Of a DNA stretch of 64,000 nucleotides, positions 23,500 through 36,280 are shown piece by piece. The stretch's first letter is position 1. Each line of letters begins with the position of its first letter. The DNA comes from Branchinecta lynchi. Its lineage: Eukaryota; Arthropoda; Branchiopoda; Anostraca; Branchinectidae. Location: contig JAKZAP010000021.1 in the NCBI GenBank assembly GCA_023053575.1, positions 1,061,501 through 1,125,500 of the forward strand. Reading direction: 5' to 3'. A program made the translations under genes and the position numbers. The notes under the pieces are model-generated. The model did not search any database. It was not told the origin of the DNA and worked only from the letters and a program-made list of their open reading frames with translations.

Positions 23500-24125
23500 G
23501 GGTAGACATTGTCATTCCCAGTTCCGCCGTTCTCTTAAAGAATTGATCTTAACCGCAAATTAAAAAAAATACTTTTAAGCAAAATAAATATTTTCAAGAT
23601 CCACATGAGCCCACAATCACTTCTGTCTCAAGGATTTTGCTTGGAAATTAATATCTAGATCCCTTATAGTGCACATCTTGACCGCAGGGTGAACAAAAAC
23701 TTTTGAACAAACGATACATTTCTTTGTACTACAGGGATTTTGCTTAAAAAGGGATTCCTAGCACCGCACCGCACTGCAAGTACGCATCTTAACCGAAAAA
23801 CAAAAAAAAAACTCCTCTTGATCAAACGACATATAGGCCTATTCATATATTCAAACAATGCATTACACGGATACGTCAGCTACGATGCTTTGTCAGCCAA
23901 AGCTGCCAAAGGGAAAATATGTTTCCCGGCCGGCTTGGGCTCAAGGAGTATTGATATGCATTCACGATCCTAAAGGGTCCGTGATCATTCTGCCTTGAGG
24001 GTTTAATTACAAATGATTTCTAGCGCCCTTAAAGTGCGCATCATCACAGCCAATTGCAAAAGTACCAAACGATACCAAATGATTACCAAACGATACATTC
24101 TCATGATTTCCAAGGGCCCAGATAG
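23500..24125. repeat. H-type tandem repeat, units of about 130-150 bp
   Basis: Diverged units each containing a CTCAAGG.(CCC) segment, TTTTGCTT...AAATG.ATT, a CCCTTA.AGTGC.CATCTT.ACCGCA segment and ACTTTTGA.CAAACGATACAT. Always found next to D-type units in this window. Confidence 0.55.
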
Positions 24126-24285
24126 ATTTTTGTTCGAGATAGATTTTGTTTATTAGTTACATAGTGGTTTGTTATGATTGTGTTTATGATGCCGATGTTT
24201 AGTTGCTGTCGATCTATTTTTTTATAAACTCGTCTTTTTGGCGGAATAAAAGCTTATTATTATTATTATTATTATTATTATTTTA
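24125..24285 (+). mobile_element. LINE-type 3' UTR with TTA tail
   Basis: Ends GGCGGAATAAAAGCTTATTA followed by a TTA microsatellite (to 24285). The GG.CGGAATAAA.GCT ending also occurs at 50210-50236, with a different tail. Confidence 0.5.
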
Positions 24286-25814
24286 TCTCAAGGGTCTTGC
24301 TTCCAAATGGTCAGAACAAACCCACGAATTAGCATTCTCTGACCCAAGCTTGCAAGTGCCATATGAGCTACTAGATCTTGTTTCATTCACGTTTCATCAT
24401 AAAATAGGTCTCCGAGGACTCTTATCGCGTGGGCTAATAACTTGGGACACATAGCCAGAAGGTGCTTGCTGGAAGAAATTGATGAGAAATAATGTGCTTT
24501 ATCACTGCTTTGCCTTGTTCCCGAGTGGGGTTCTTGACAGGACAAGGCGTTAGATGCGAGGGGGGGGGGCATACAATTAACTTAAATCGCACTTGCTAGC
24601 GACAAGACTGGTTATCCTGTTGATTTTGCCGGCGATGTCCCCCAAAATGTCCCCGTAGTCCCCAAAACTGTCCACTGATTACTTGTTTATAATTCGCCAA
24701 CCCTCTTTTGGTATTTATTATGCACCACAGTTTTGACTATGTCAAGTTTAGTGGGTCATTAAAAAAAATATTTATTAATTCAGTACAGGCTTGGTATATC
24801 CTTAAATCTACAAACCACAGCCTCATTGTGGAAGTTTGTAAATATTCACGTAAAGCTCTTAAACTTCGGAAATAAAGTTTAGTTTAGTTTGGATTAGTTT
24901 GTTTTAAGGTGATTTAGCCCCGTAAAGCAGAACTCCTACTAGAAATGATCTTTTCTCTATGAAAGGAATCAGAAAAAAGGTTTTTGGAAATGCAATTATT
25001 TTCCAGCGAAAAGAAGCGATTCTCTTGTTAGCACTTGTCGTCTATATCCATTCTTCCTGCTCTTCGACGCGGCGGCTGTGCGCAAAACATTTGAAAATTG
25101 AACGTGCCTTAGTTAAAAAGTGGGAAAACTAAGCAAATAAAAGAGTCAATAAACAGAAGGTTATAACATCCTTATGTGTGAAAGAGTTGTCAGCGGACAT
25201 TGAAGATTCCGGCAAACTTTTCGTTGGGTGACGTGAAAACTCGTCTAGGCCGAAAAGCGCTAAAAATTCGTAGTTACGAAACAAAACAATGAAGAAAGGT
25301 TGGGATTTTAGAAGCATATAAATTCCATATGACATCTAAGTATATTATAAAAGACAGAATAAGCAAGAAGGGTCCTTGAAAGGTTTGCCTCTGGGCAGTG
25401 ACTGAAGCGTTGGCCTTTATTTTGGGGAGGGGGGGGGGGGAGTAACCTATATAGTTATTTGGTATAATCATGTGATACATGTTATTAATCCTGTTTGGCA
25501 TTTGGCTGAATTATTGTTATCTATGAAATCTCGTAAGGACGTGCGTACGAAACATAAGCTGACCCCTGGATTATTGAATTACGGTTTCTCTGCCAATTTT
25601 CAACAGAAACCGTCACATGCAAGATGCCCCTCTGAATCTCTTTTCCTCCGTCGAATTATGTTTATTCCCCATCCTCCTTCTCTCAGTGACGCAAGGGCCC
25701 AGACTCAACTTTTCTTCTTCCTTTTTTTACAATACTCAATACTGCTAAAATCAGTTAAAAGTACTCGTAGCGCCACTAATACGTGAAAAACGAGTAAGAA
25801 GAGTTGAAAGCTCA

Positions 25815-27320
25815 TATGGCACTTGTAAGAACAGTTAGCATGTTTGTCAGATACGATTTGGAGTTTTCAAGGCTGGATATCTCTCCCGATATTCATTTCA
25901 TCAGAAAATGGGCTTGATCTAGTAAATCTGAAATGGTTATGTTACTCATTGACAACTGTTTCTTCCTCCAACAGTGATCGGATCGGGGGAGGGACTATTT
26001 TTAAGCCTGTCTGATAGAGTCCCTAACATGCTTGCAAAGTTTCACGGTCATAATACATGTGGAAGTACCCTAACTCGTGATCATCTGAATTGTGGAAAAC
26101 CCCCTCCAACTCCCCACCACTGTGCCACGATCCGGTCCTGTTTTGTCAAAAATGTATCTACGGCTTATGCTTTTTCTTCCCTCCAAGTCCCATACCGGTC
26201 TCTCGACTCTAAGTGTTTCACCAGATTTCCGCCCCCCCCCAGCCCCCCCCCCCCAAGTTATCAGATCCTTTCCGGACTTGAAATTGATCATCTGAGACAC
26301 TTGTTCTTGAAACTTCACATGTTCCATACACATCTGAGCACCCGTTCTAAAGTTATGCATGTCACTAGATCGGGATTCCCGATCCTTCCACTACCCCATG
26401 ATCATCGGATCGAGAAAAGAACTATTTTCAAGTCGACTTGGGAGAGTACCTAATATGTCTGCCAAGTTTCATGGTTCTAGTACTTGTGGAAGTACCCTAA
26501 CCCGTGATCACCGTAAATCCGGGAAAAACCCCTCCAACCCCCTCCACTGTCACGATCCAATCTTGTTTTGTCAATAAAGTATCTAGGGTTAATGCTTGTT
26601 CTTCCCTTCAAGTTCCACGTGATCCCTCGACCCTAAGCATTTCAGGAGATTTCCTGCCCCCCCCCCCCCCTTTACCCCCCAGTTTTCGGATTTCGGTCAG
26701 ATTTGAAACTGAAAATCAGGATAACACTTGTTCTTCACAATTGTTAAGTTTCATGCATGTCCAATTATCCGTTCCAGAGTTTTGCATGTTTCCAGTATCC
26801 GGATTCCCCATCCCTCCAGCCCCCCCCCCCTCCCCCCCCCGCGATGGCTGGATCGCGGAAGTGGATATTTCCAAGTTAAACTGGTTGGTTTCCTCATATG
26901 CGTGCCAAGTTTTATTGTCCTAGCTTATGTGGAAGCGTTTCACGAGATTTCCGGTGCCCCCCTCCAGCCCCCCAGTTATCGGATCTGGTCCGGATTTGAA
27001 ACTGAGTATGAAGCACTAGTTCTTGACATATGTCAAGTTTCATGCATGTCCGATTACCCGTTCCAAAGTTATGCATGTTACTACTTCCGGATTTCCCATC
27101 CCTGGACTACCCCCACGATAGCCGGATCGGGGAAGTGATTATTTCCAAGTTAACTTGGTCGGTTTCCTGATACGCCTGCCAAGTTTCATCGTCCTAGCTT
27201 ATGTGGAAGTGCCGAAACTAGCAAAACCTGGACAGACCGACAGAATGACAGAACGACAGACAGACAGACCGACCGAAATTACGATCGCTATATGGCCCTT
27301 GAGTATGCTCAAGTGTCATA
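25815..27320 (-). mobile_element. Composite hairpin-ended repeat, family D copy D3 (reverse)
   Basis: Inverse orientation to D1. Begins TATGGCACTTGTAAGAACAG (complement of the D1 right end) and ends in the hairpin segment TATGGCCCTTGAG...CTCAAGTGTCATA at 27290-27320. C-runs replace the G-runs. Several long open frames here (for example 25974-26453 and 26504-26923) come only from this repeat and are not genes. Confidence 0.65.
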
Positions 27321-27344
27321 AAAACGGAGTATCCCACCTGGTCT

Positions 27345-28070
27345 TTTGGGTAGCGTTCCAGCAACTTATTGTTAGTTACGATTGTTACTACTCTTGTTAT
27401 TATAGCCGTTCCAGAGCCCGCCGTAATAAGTAAATTGGCTCCTCCCACTTATTATTTTCGTTCCACGACTGTTACGATCGTTACAATAATATACTGATAA
27501 TAATATACAATTTAAGTGGCATAACTATCGGTTCTTTTAGGTAGGTTTTTATTTTTAACCAAAACATTGAAAAATAAAATAACAGTCCTAATATCCTATT
27601 GCAGCAAAAAGAAAGTCCTAAGGACTTGTGCTACAATTTATTAATACTACTTGTATCTAATAAATAAATAACTAAACACAACAACTTATAATTATCCACC
27701 TAGCCTATGACTTAAATAACAGACAATTAAACGTGAACACTATACACAACAAGAAATCTTAATATTTCCTCATTACCAGTTTCAGCCCCACCCGAACAAC
27801 TGTGAGAAAAAGAAAGAAAAAAGAAGAAGAAAAAGACCACATACCCTTCAACACGTATTAATGAAGTGGAAAGCTTGCAGTTTCTTTTTAAACCCGTATA
27901 AATCGGCAGACTCCCTGATGGTAGCTCTAGCTTGGCAGAACTCCCGTAAGAGTGATAACGTCTGTTGGCGTTGTTATTATTTTCGTTCCAGAGAGCGTGA
28001 TAACTACCACAATACGGTGCTCGCCCCTCCTCTTATCATCGTAACTTGTAATAACTCACTGGAACGCTAC
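27345..28070. mobile_element. Possible diverged relative of family A
   Basis: Left GGTAGCGTTCCAGCAACTTA and right GGAACGCTACC (complement of GGTAGCGTTCC) with internal TTATTATTTTCGTTCCA blocks on both sides. It abuts copy A1, whose own right end also reads GGAACGCTACC. Boundaries uncertain. Confidence 0.4.
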
Positions 28071-28074
28071 CTTA

Positions 28075-28666
28075 GAGCGTGTGCCACCCTTCTACAAATA
28101 GTAACTATTACTTACTATTTCCGTTCCAACCTCATCAAAAGTTACTACGCTGACCGTTCCAACCTCCCCCGTAATAGTAACTATTTGCTTACCACGCTCG
28201 GGAGCGTACCCGATGAAAAATTTGTAGCCTGCGTAGTAGTATGGTGGTAGTACGAAACAGTTGCATGTAATACTATGGAACAGCAAAGAATGCTGTCATT
28301 TCATTTGCCTCAGTCTGGTCCAATCTTATGCAGTAGTATGCAGTAGCATCCTGTCTTGCCATAGTAGCATCCAGTCTTGCTAATAGTAGCATATAGTAGT
28401 ATGCAGTAACACGGTAGCCTTGAAATGTAGTAGCATCGTTACTACTGCATGCTACTTTTTCGTACTTCATAGTACTATTTTGAGATAAATTTTTCATCGG
28501 GTAGTAAGCGTAGTAACTACGGATCTCTGTAACGTGGTTGGTCGGATTCGCCCGTGGCATGAAATTCTGCTGGGAAATAGAAAAATCGTTCCAGCCTTGA
28601 CGGCAAAAAGCCAGAATTCGTGACGTCATGCGTAGTAACTACGGTAAGTAGGATGGAACGCTACCT
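28075..28666. mobile_element. Family A element, copy A1, split by a TA-target element
   Basis: Left part 28075-28208 and right part 28502-28666 align in order with A2, down to the core CCACGCTCGGGAGCGTA / TAGTAAGCGTAGTAACTACG. The 293 bp between them is absent from A2. The right end reads GGATGGAACGCTACC, slightly different from the other copies. Confidence 0.7.
28209..28501. mobile_element. TA-target inverted-repeat element nested in A1 (family R)
   Basis: 293 bp with a perfect 15-bp terminal inverted repeat CCCGATGAAAAATTT / AAATTTTTCATCGGG, flanked by TA on both sides (28207-28208, 28502-28503). Copy A2 has a single TA at the same place. A TA duplication is the hallmark of Tc1/mariner-type insertion; the element is too short for a transposase and is therefore a MITE. 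The interior is rich in GTAGTA repeats. Confidence 0.75.
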
Positions 28667-28904
28667 TGGTTTCCTGTTCGGGTGGCAAATTTGAAATCCT
28701 CGAAATGAGATTCTTAAATGGCCGTCTCGAGGTGCTGTTAACATAAATAGCTCACCAGACAAGGGTTCCTGTTTGGATTGAACTTCTAATTTCATTCTCA
28801 GGGTGTTATGATGAAAGAGTAGGGTGGTTAGTAAACAATAAACAGGTGATGAGATTTTAAGTGGAGATCTTATGAGCTCAGCAGCACTTGAAAGCATTGG
28901 GAAG

Positions 28905-29215
28905 AATCAGAGCAAAATAACACTAGGGAGAGCGTCAAGACTTGGAAAAAGTGACACACACCCAAATAACAGCGACACTAGTACCACTAGTGATAGAGAA
29001 CCACCGTACTGAAACTCAATCAGTCGTGCAGCAGCGCTGGCTCCAATAACTTAGGTTTACATAAATTTCTAAACTTCGCAAGTTTGGGTCTCGCTTTAAA
29101 CGCCGCAAATGTAATGGGCGGCGCTACAACTATGGCCCATTTGTGAAACATAGAAAGCATAGGTCTTGGCGTTACTCCCTACTGTTTGTTGCTCTGCGAA
29201 GAATGCTTGACATTC
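28905..29215. repeat. Dispersed repeat L, first copy
   Basis: Shares AAATAACACTAGGGAG-like, AGACTTGGAA, ACAGCGACACTAG, CAGCGCTGGCTCC and GGTCTCGCTTTAAA segments with 63655-64000 in order. Confidence 0.65.
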
Positions 29216-29519
29216 GATGGCAGGAATTTATTTATTTGATGTCGATACGCCGAATTCGGCGAAAATAGAAAAACATAAGAAAATATATATACTTACAACA
29301 ATACATACGTAAATGTTCCTTCAGCCTAAGCTGAATCGTATTTGATAGTGGAAAACGAGTCTTATTAGAGCTATTTTATAGCTCTAGGTAAAAATTTAGC
29401 TGACGTATCCGTTTTGCAGTATCAAATATAGTACATATGTAACCTCACAAAAACACCTTATTCCTAAATAATCTTTGACGATGATAACTATTTCAGTCCG
29501 GTGTCGCCAAATTATCAAC

Positions 29520-30032
29520 GGCCCATTCACAACGGGGTTTAGCTAATACTCGGTACCAACCAGTTCCGGAAATCACTCTGAGACCGAGAATTAGCTGGGT
29601 TTCTCGCATTCGCAATTGATATTGGTGCCAGTTTTGGGTACCAGCTAGTCTCGGATCGAAGTTGAGATCAGTTCAACTTTTGAGGGTACGAGCCAATAAG
29701 ATTATTATGGGGAATGTTGATGAATACTCTGACTGTTTAGTTTCACTTTGCTGTCTCGAAAATATCGAAAGTGATTTAGGTCATTGTTATTGGGTCTGAC
29801 GTGGTTCAGCACTAGCCAATTAGAATATTCCTAAGTATTCCCCAAAGCAATCTGGTTGGCTAGTACCATTAAAGGTTGAACTGATTTCAACTTGGGTCCG
29901 AGACTAGCTGGTACCCGAAACTGGCACCAATATCAATTGCGAACGGCAGAAACCCAGCTAATTCTCGGTCTCAGAGCGATTTCTGGAACTGGCTGGTACC
30001 GAGTATTAGCTAAAACCCGTTGTGAATGGGCC
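29520..30032. mobile_element. Family C element with about 190-bp terminal inverted repeats, copy C1
   Basis: 513 bp starting GGCCCATTCACAACGG and ending CCGTTGTGAATGGGCC. The arms stay complementary for about 190 bp (including GGTACCA..CAGTTCCGGAAATC, CCGAGAATTAGCTGGGTTTC, ATATTGGTGCCAGTTT, AAGTTGA.ATCAGTTCAACTT). The middle is about 130 bp. Not coding. A second copy is at 44647-45184. No exact target duplication is visible, so the superfamily is unassigned. Confidence 0.75.
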
Positions 30033-30789
30033 TATAAGGAAAACGGCTGTTAAGTTTATTTTCTTTTTTCTTTTAACAGTAGCCAGATCTATAACATTAG
30101 TCATTAGTAAAAGTCAAACTGACAAACAGATCTTCCAAAATGAGATAAAACATACGAATGCTAGTTCTCTGACTTATAGCAAACGTTAAAACCACGGGGA
30201 TAAACTCATGGGAAAAATTTTTCTTTTAAAAATGTGATGTAAACCAAACAAACATTTTAGGTAATTAATCATTATCTGGAGGATAGCCAACTAGCCTTGT
30301 ACTTTTAGAGCAACTAAATTATTAGTGTTATTGTCTTAGATAATTTACTTCCTCAAGTACAATTTAACTTTTGGAATTGTCCAAGATTTATCTCCTGCAC
30401 CTCTCAGAAATTTGTACTCATTCTTGGAATCTTGTTCTCAAGAGTTTTTCCGTTGTCTCCAAGCCTCTTGTGTTGTCTGCGAACTGTCCCCTCCAAAAAT
30501 GTATCCTACCTAAACAGCCGAAGACAAAACGTCCCCATGCCAAATCCTATCCATATAAAATATACAAAACAAAAAAGTACCTCCGGATACAACATACTAA
30601 TAAAAATAAGAGATATGACCCCTAATTCGAGGAGGTGATACAAGAAAGCAAATCGAGGACGACCCCCCCCCCCCCTTTTCAACCCCTTCATAGACACTGG
30701 ATGCGCTTCGGACCTAGAAATATGACATTCTAGGGTCTCTGCTCGTACCAGTCATCAAATTTTAACTAAGAACAACTAATCACAAGAAC

Positions 30790-31205
30790 CTCCGTCTCCC
30801 TATCTTTATAATACGACCATTCGGAGTCGAATATATTCCGATACCCTTTATACCCGATGCAAACGAGCGGAGGAGAAGCTTCGCAGAACATCATAATTTT
30901 GTTACCTTTACAAACAAATATCGCAGTAGAACCCCGCAGACGAATACGAACGCCGCCTGATTCGTTCTTTACAGCTGATTGATTGTCTACCATTGTGACG
31001 TCATGTATAACTCGCAGCAGACCGGGTTCTCCATCCCTGCAGGCATCCTACAGTTTTTTATCTGGCATGCGCATCGGCGAAGAGGGGAATAGACAGGTAT
31101 CAACTCAAACCTCACAGCAAATACCTCTAGCTCTGTTGAGTTTATCGGGGTATGCATCCATAATCGCTGCATGGGACTAAAGACGAAGGTTCTACTGGAT
31201 GATTT
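30790..31205. repeat. Dispersed repeat K, second copy
   Basis: Direct-orientation relative of 18930-19260; ends CGAAGGTTCTACTGG as the first copy does (CGGAGGTTCTACTGG). Confidence 0.65.
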
Positions 31206-32869
31206 GTTTTTGGTTTGACTCAAATCCTAGCGTTTCTGTGTGATATATCCGGATCCCTCCTCAAATTCCACCGAGGCCAAATTTTCCGCAAATTTTGAAC
31301 TGAAATGAAGTAACCACATCCCCCTGTGGGGAAATTATGCCGGAAAGCTCTTCAGTAAATCTTTAAGCACATAGTCTGCTCGTCAAGCTTCCAAATCAAG
31401 AAGGGGTATCGTACCAGTTATCGATGTAAGCATTTTAGTACAATGAAGAAACGGAAAAGGAATTTCGCAAACTCAAAACAGTCTAGTTTAATTTCAAGAG
31501 TGTCATAGCGTTTCAACCTTTGACTGAATGGAAATAGGTCAAGGAAATGCGGAAGCGCAAGCTCTTCTGAATTTTCACGGTGAACTCAGGAGTCTAATCC
31601 TGGATATTGGAAACGAGAGGACTCTCGCTGGACTTCATGTTTCATTTTTTATTTTGAGTTTCTGAAAGCCGTTCCTCCTTTCGTCATCAGCGTATTGTTT
31701 TACTTTTTAATATTACCTTTGGCGTTAAGCTTTTTTAGTTCATTATCAATCCTTCAGAACTGAAGATAAAGTAAACAATTATAAACCTCAGTCAATGCGA
31801 AAATATACAGCAATTGAACAAGACTGCAAATTTATTAGCCCACTAAATCTACAATCGAAATAAAACTAAAGAAAACAAATTATCAGGGCATTTCTTTTCT
31901 AAAGGGAAAATTTGTGATGTACCAACGGATCATCTGCTTTATGTGAAAGCTTTGTATTCAAACTGCGTCGTTAACGTCTTAAATGGCCGAGTGGCTCTCT
32001 CTTTTGACTTCATAATTAATAAATTCACTCGTCGTTTTTGATAAAAGATTGATCAAACAAATTCTCACTTCTTCGGTGATCAGTTGATGATCGCATTTGA
32101 CTAGCCTAAAGATCATACACACAACATTTGGCAAAATAATTATAAATCTAAGAGAATATCTAAATAAGATCAGGTTCTTTCGAATATTTCGATAATGAAA
32201 CTGCACAAACTCTTAATAGTATTTTGATTTGTTCTCTTAAAGAAGCTTGAAAATAGAAGTGTAAATCGTGAAACATGTCTCCAGAAGCTCACTGCACTCC
32301 CCCAAGAATTGAACCAGATTTGTCCCCTCCCCTCCAAGTTTCTTACCCACTTGTTCTTCCTCTTTACTAGAGACTTTCAATCGACTTAGAAGACAGTCAA
32401 TACTGGTGTTTTTTCCGCGATTCTACAGAGATACTGTGGCTAAAAAAGATACGATCTTTATTATTTATAATTAAAAAAATATTTACGATTAAAACAAATG
32501 CGAGCTTTTGTGGTTGCTGGAACTGTGACCCAGTTTTGAAAATACAACTCTTGAGGTCATTGTCGGTTTGCGGCGCGAATTTTGCTCGAAATTCAAATTT
32601 AATGTTTTTCTTTTTTTTCCTACTTTTTAATCATCCAGCTAAATTGTTTGTTTTCGTCTGGTTTTCTTGTAAAGGTCTATTTTGAGCTTGTCCGCTCGCA
32701 TGCTTCCAAATAGTATCACTAGATTATTCCCACGATCGTCCAGACTCCTTTACTCCTTTACTTGAATGCTTCCAGTTTAACTTGTTTAAATAGCATTGTA
32801 GTTCCTAATATTAGTTTAATAAACTGTAAACTACTAGCGTTAGTGACTTTTTTGGTTTTACTGTGTACT

Positions 32870-33010
32870 TTACTACCGAAGTTGTCAACCCCTCTAAAAT
32901 TTCAAACTGTCGTATCTCATGAAGGAATTTTTGTACCAAAAAACGGATGACATATGTTACTATATTCTCTGATCAGCTCATCAAGGTCTATCGACTGCCG
33001 TTGAAAAAAA
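32870..33010. repeat. Dispersed repeat I, second copy
   Basis: Reverse complement of 7420-7560 (CTACCGAAGTTGTCAACCCC at its left end). Confidence 0.65.
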
Positions 33011-34039
33011 AAAATCTATCTGTATTAGTTCAAAAGTTGACTTTTTTGCCGTAGGCCAACTTTCTAATATCACCACTTATAAAGGAGCAAAGGATAAGCT
33101 CTAATTTCTTTAACAGTGAGAGAACTTTTGAACGATTAAGAGGCCCAGCTGACATCATTTCTCTTCCTCAATCCCACGTGTAAGAAATCAAATGATAAAC
33201 TCAGCTGAAATTACGAACAGAAACGGGTAGAAACATTAGATGGCAGCACTTTTTGGACCCGTGGGAAATGGACACTTTTTTTAAACTGTATTTTTGTCTA
33301 TTTGTCACTCGAAGAAGATATGTTGGCTGTGGGGCCAGGGAACTGCCACACATATTTAGCATTTATTGATTTTAGTCCATCTTCAATTTAAAAGTGGTGC
33401 CTGTGAACTTGCTTGCTAGAACGGAGCTTTCCACTCGAAAACAGATACTTGGTTTGATGAAATGAAAGCTTGGCTGCATAACTTCAGATAGACCTCTCTA
33501 ACATAGGCTACACACCTCCACTTCACACTGTATAGGCTCACACACTGTGGGCTCTGGCTCAATTACAAGCAAAAACCATCCTTTTTGGGCTCAGTCAAGA
33601 GCTCTCTGTAGCTTTCCAAAATGGAACATCGCATTCATCAATCCGGCCTAAGACCGCACTTTCCGTAAGAACCGCACAGGTCATACATACCACCTTACCA
33701 CTTTCTAGAAATAAGCTGAAATTGGCGTACTAGGAAAAACAAAAACAAACAAAAAAACACGAAAAAACCCAAGTGTTGCTCTCGCACAATGACGCGGGCT
33801 CGACAGAGAAAACCTGAAGAAGACCAGAAAAGCGATGAGGACCGACAAGAATAAAATACTGTGCACATTTCAATATTTTATCTTCGTCGTAGTCCACTGT
33901 TTATAGCCGTACGATTCTCAGTATCTTCTGATACCTTGGTGGATTTTCCAAGTACCTTGGCTTGGCTCCAGTCTGTAGACTTCGAAACCAGCTAAATTTT
34001 ACAAACATTGGCCAGACAACAATTATACAGAGGAGGTTT

Positions 34040-35345
34040 CTCTCAATCCTCTTAGCGTCTGCTGTTTAGTCACAAAGCCCTTCACTCTTTGCCAGTGCTC
34101 CCATTAGAAACCATCCCATTTAAAAAAAAACAAGTTTAATGTATTTCAAAGTGTTTCAATTTCCAGAAAAGTCACCATTGTAGAACTTGAGACTTTGAAA
34201 CGTATCCCAAGATGATTTACTGTCTAGCTAATTGAGATCCGTCATCTTCCTCTTCTGTATGACGTTTATATCCTGCTATTTCTATAGAATAGATTATAGT
34301 AAGTTCCAAACCAGCTGAATACTCTATATGACTCAGTCCAAAACACTCCAGTGATTCTCAGGAAGAAGGAGTAAACGTGTCCGTAACGAGTCAAACTCAA
34401 TGACTCAAATCCTGAACGACTCAAACTCAACGACTCAAATTCTGAGTCAGCGTAGCTGTGACACCGTTTCTTCCTTTCTTCCGCAGGTACCCGGAGATTC
34501 TGCATCGGAAGGGAGAGATAGAGCGTGTTCCACCCTACTTCATAATAGTAACTATTAGTTACTATTTCCGTTCCAACCTCACGAAAAGTTACTATGTTGA
34601 CCGTTCCAAACTTCTCGAAATAGTAACTATTTGCTTACCACGCTCGGGAGCGTAGTAAGCGTAGTAACTACGCATCTTTGCAACGTGATTGGTCGGATTT
34701 GACCGTGGCATGATGTTCTGCTGGAAAATAGAAAAATCGTTCCAGCCTTTACGGCAAAAAGCCAGAATTCGTGACGTCATGCGTAGTAACTACGGTAAGT
34801 AGGGTGGAACACGCTCAGTATTTACCTCAGTCTCTTGACATCTGTTGTTCGGCAACAAAGCCCTTCACTGTGTGCGGGTACCGCCCAATTAAAATCATCC
34901 CATTTCAAAATAATCAAGCCTAATTTAATATATTTCCAAAGTTTCTGGATTTCACGGAATGTCATTCTGTAGTACGCTCCGAACCAAATGAATCTACAAT
35001 AATTCTTTCTAGAAAACAGCTAAACCCAAGAGACTTTCCTCAACCTCGGACTTCTGCTGTTCAATCACAAAGCCCTTCATTGTGTTTGGGTACCACCCAA
35101 TTAAAACCATCCCATTTCAAAATAATCAAGCCTAATTTTATGTATTTCCAAAGTTTCTGGATTTCCAGGAAAGTCATTGTATAGAGAACCAGCTGAATCT
35201 ACAATCATGGTCAAGAAAACAGCTAAACCCAAGAGACTTTCCTCAACCTCTGACTTCTGCTGTTCAATCACAAAGCCCTTCTCTGTGTGCGGGTACCGCC
35301 CAATTAAAACCATCCCATTTCAAAATAATCAAGCCTAATTAAACG
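34040..35345 (+). repeat. Tandem array, about 205-bp units, split by family A copy A2
   Basis: Units centred on ACAAAGCCCTTC at 34072, 34855, 35067 and 35270. Each shows GGGTACC.CCCAATTAAAA, CCATCCCATTT.AAAATAAT and CAAAGTTTCTGGATTTC. The first unit is separated from the others by about 490 bp of other sequence plus A2. Confidence 0.7.
34521..34816. mobile_element. Family A palindromic element, uninterrupted copy A2
   Basis: 296 bp bounded by inverted GAGCGTGTTCCACCCTACTT and its complement. The interior is itself rich in inverted short motifs (AGTAACTATT, CGTAGTAACTACG, CGTTCCAACC). No open frame of note. This copy serves as the reference for the interrupted copies A1, A4 and A5. A clear target duplication is not visible at the ends, so the superfamily is left open. 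Confidence 0.7.
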
Positions 35346-36280
35346 CTTTCAGAAACTTAGGAATTCCCAGGCAGTTGAAACCATCATAACAGGCCCATCT
35401 TTGTAAACAGAATCATTTATTTATATCGAAATGCCAGAAAACCGCTAGGGAGGATAATTACCAAATGTTTCTAAGGTAATTTGGGGAGACAGGACAATTA
35501 GGGCACGTAATGAGAGACAGAAACAAGATGGCTAAGGAGGTAAACAAAGACAGACGTCCCTTGGGGCACCAATCGGAAGTAGATCATCGCAGGGAACATC
35601 GTATCGGCCAGACATTGGTACCATTAACAAAAATGTATATTTATTTATTTTTAGTTCTTTATTTGTGACCCGCTTTTTGTATAACAGCGGAGTATGATTC
35701 AAAGACACAAAATAAAATACACATATTAAACTCGGTGACGTTAATATGTCCGTAAACTCTTTAACGTCATCTTGTTTTTCGGAGCTTTAAAGAACAATGG
35801 ACACTTCTAATGCTTTCTTTTGTATTAAATGCTTCACAAATAAACATTTCCTACTTCCTTTAGAAGGCACTACGAAAATCGGCCGTTTTCTTGTTATCCC
35901 TTGTCTTTACCTCTCTGGCATTTCAGCGATCCAAATCTTAGGAGCTGGGATATCGTGGCAGGAAATTCAAAAACTCCCAGCTATACTTGATAGAAAAGGA
36001 TATATTTGAGATGTCACCAAAGTCAAGCCGCAGATGTAGGTTACCTGCTTGTATTCATCAGATGTTCCATGTTTTAAAGTACCTATTAAAAGTTTTCTTT
36101 GTGGAATAGTGTTGTGAAGCTTGATTAACTTGCTTTATAAAATGTACATGCAATAAGTTTATAAATTAACATAGCTACAAAAATCATTAAAAAACAAATA
36201 GCCTATTCAAAGCTGAATTATAGAAGCTGATTTATGCACAAAATAAAGATCTGCTAACTGTTATAAGAAACATCACTTTT

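Larger units (their letters stand above)
22551..24363 (+). mobile_element. Composite hairpin-ended repeat, family D copy D2
   Basis: Left hairpin 22551-22582 (TATGGCACTT, complement AAGTGCCATA), then CGGTCTGTCGGTTGGTCTG, D-type tandem units to about 23500, then H-type tandem units (23500-24125), a LINE-type TTA tail (24252-24285) and the right end AAGTGCCATA (24354-24363). Confidence 0.6.

Noticed and set aside
25974..26923. 159- and 139-aa + strand frames rich in proline
   Set aside because: Produced by C-runs of the reversed D3 repeat; no start context or domain.
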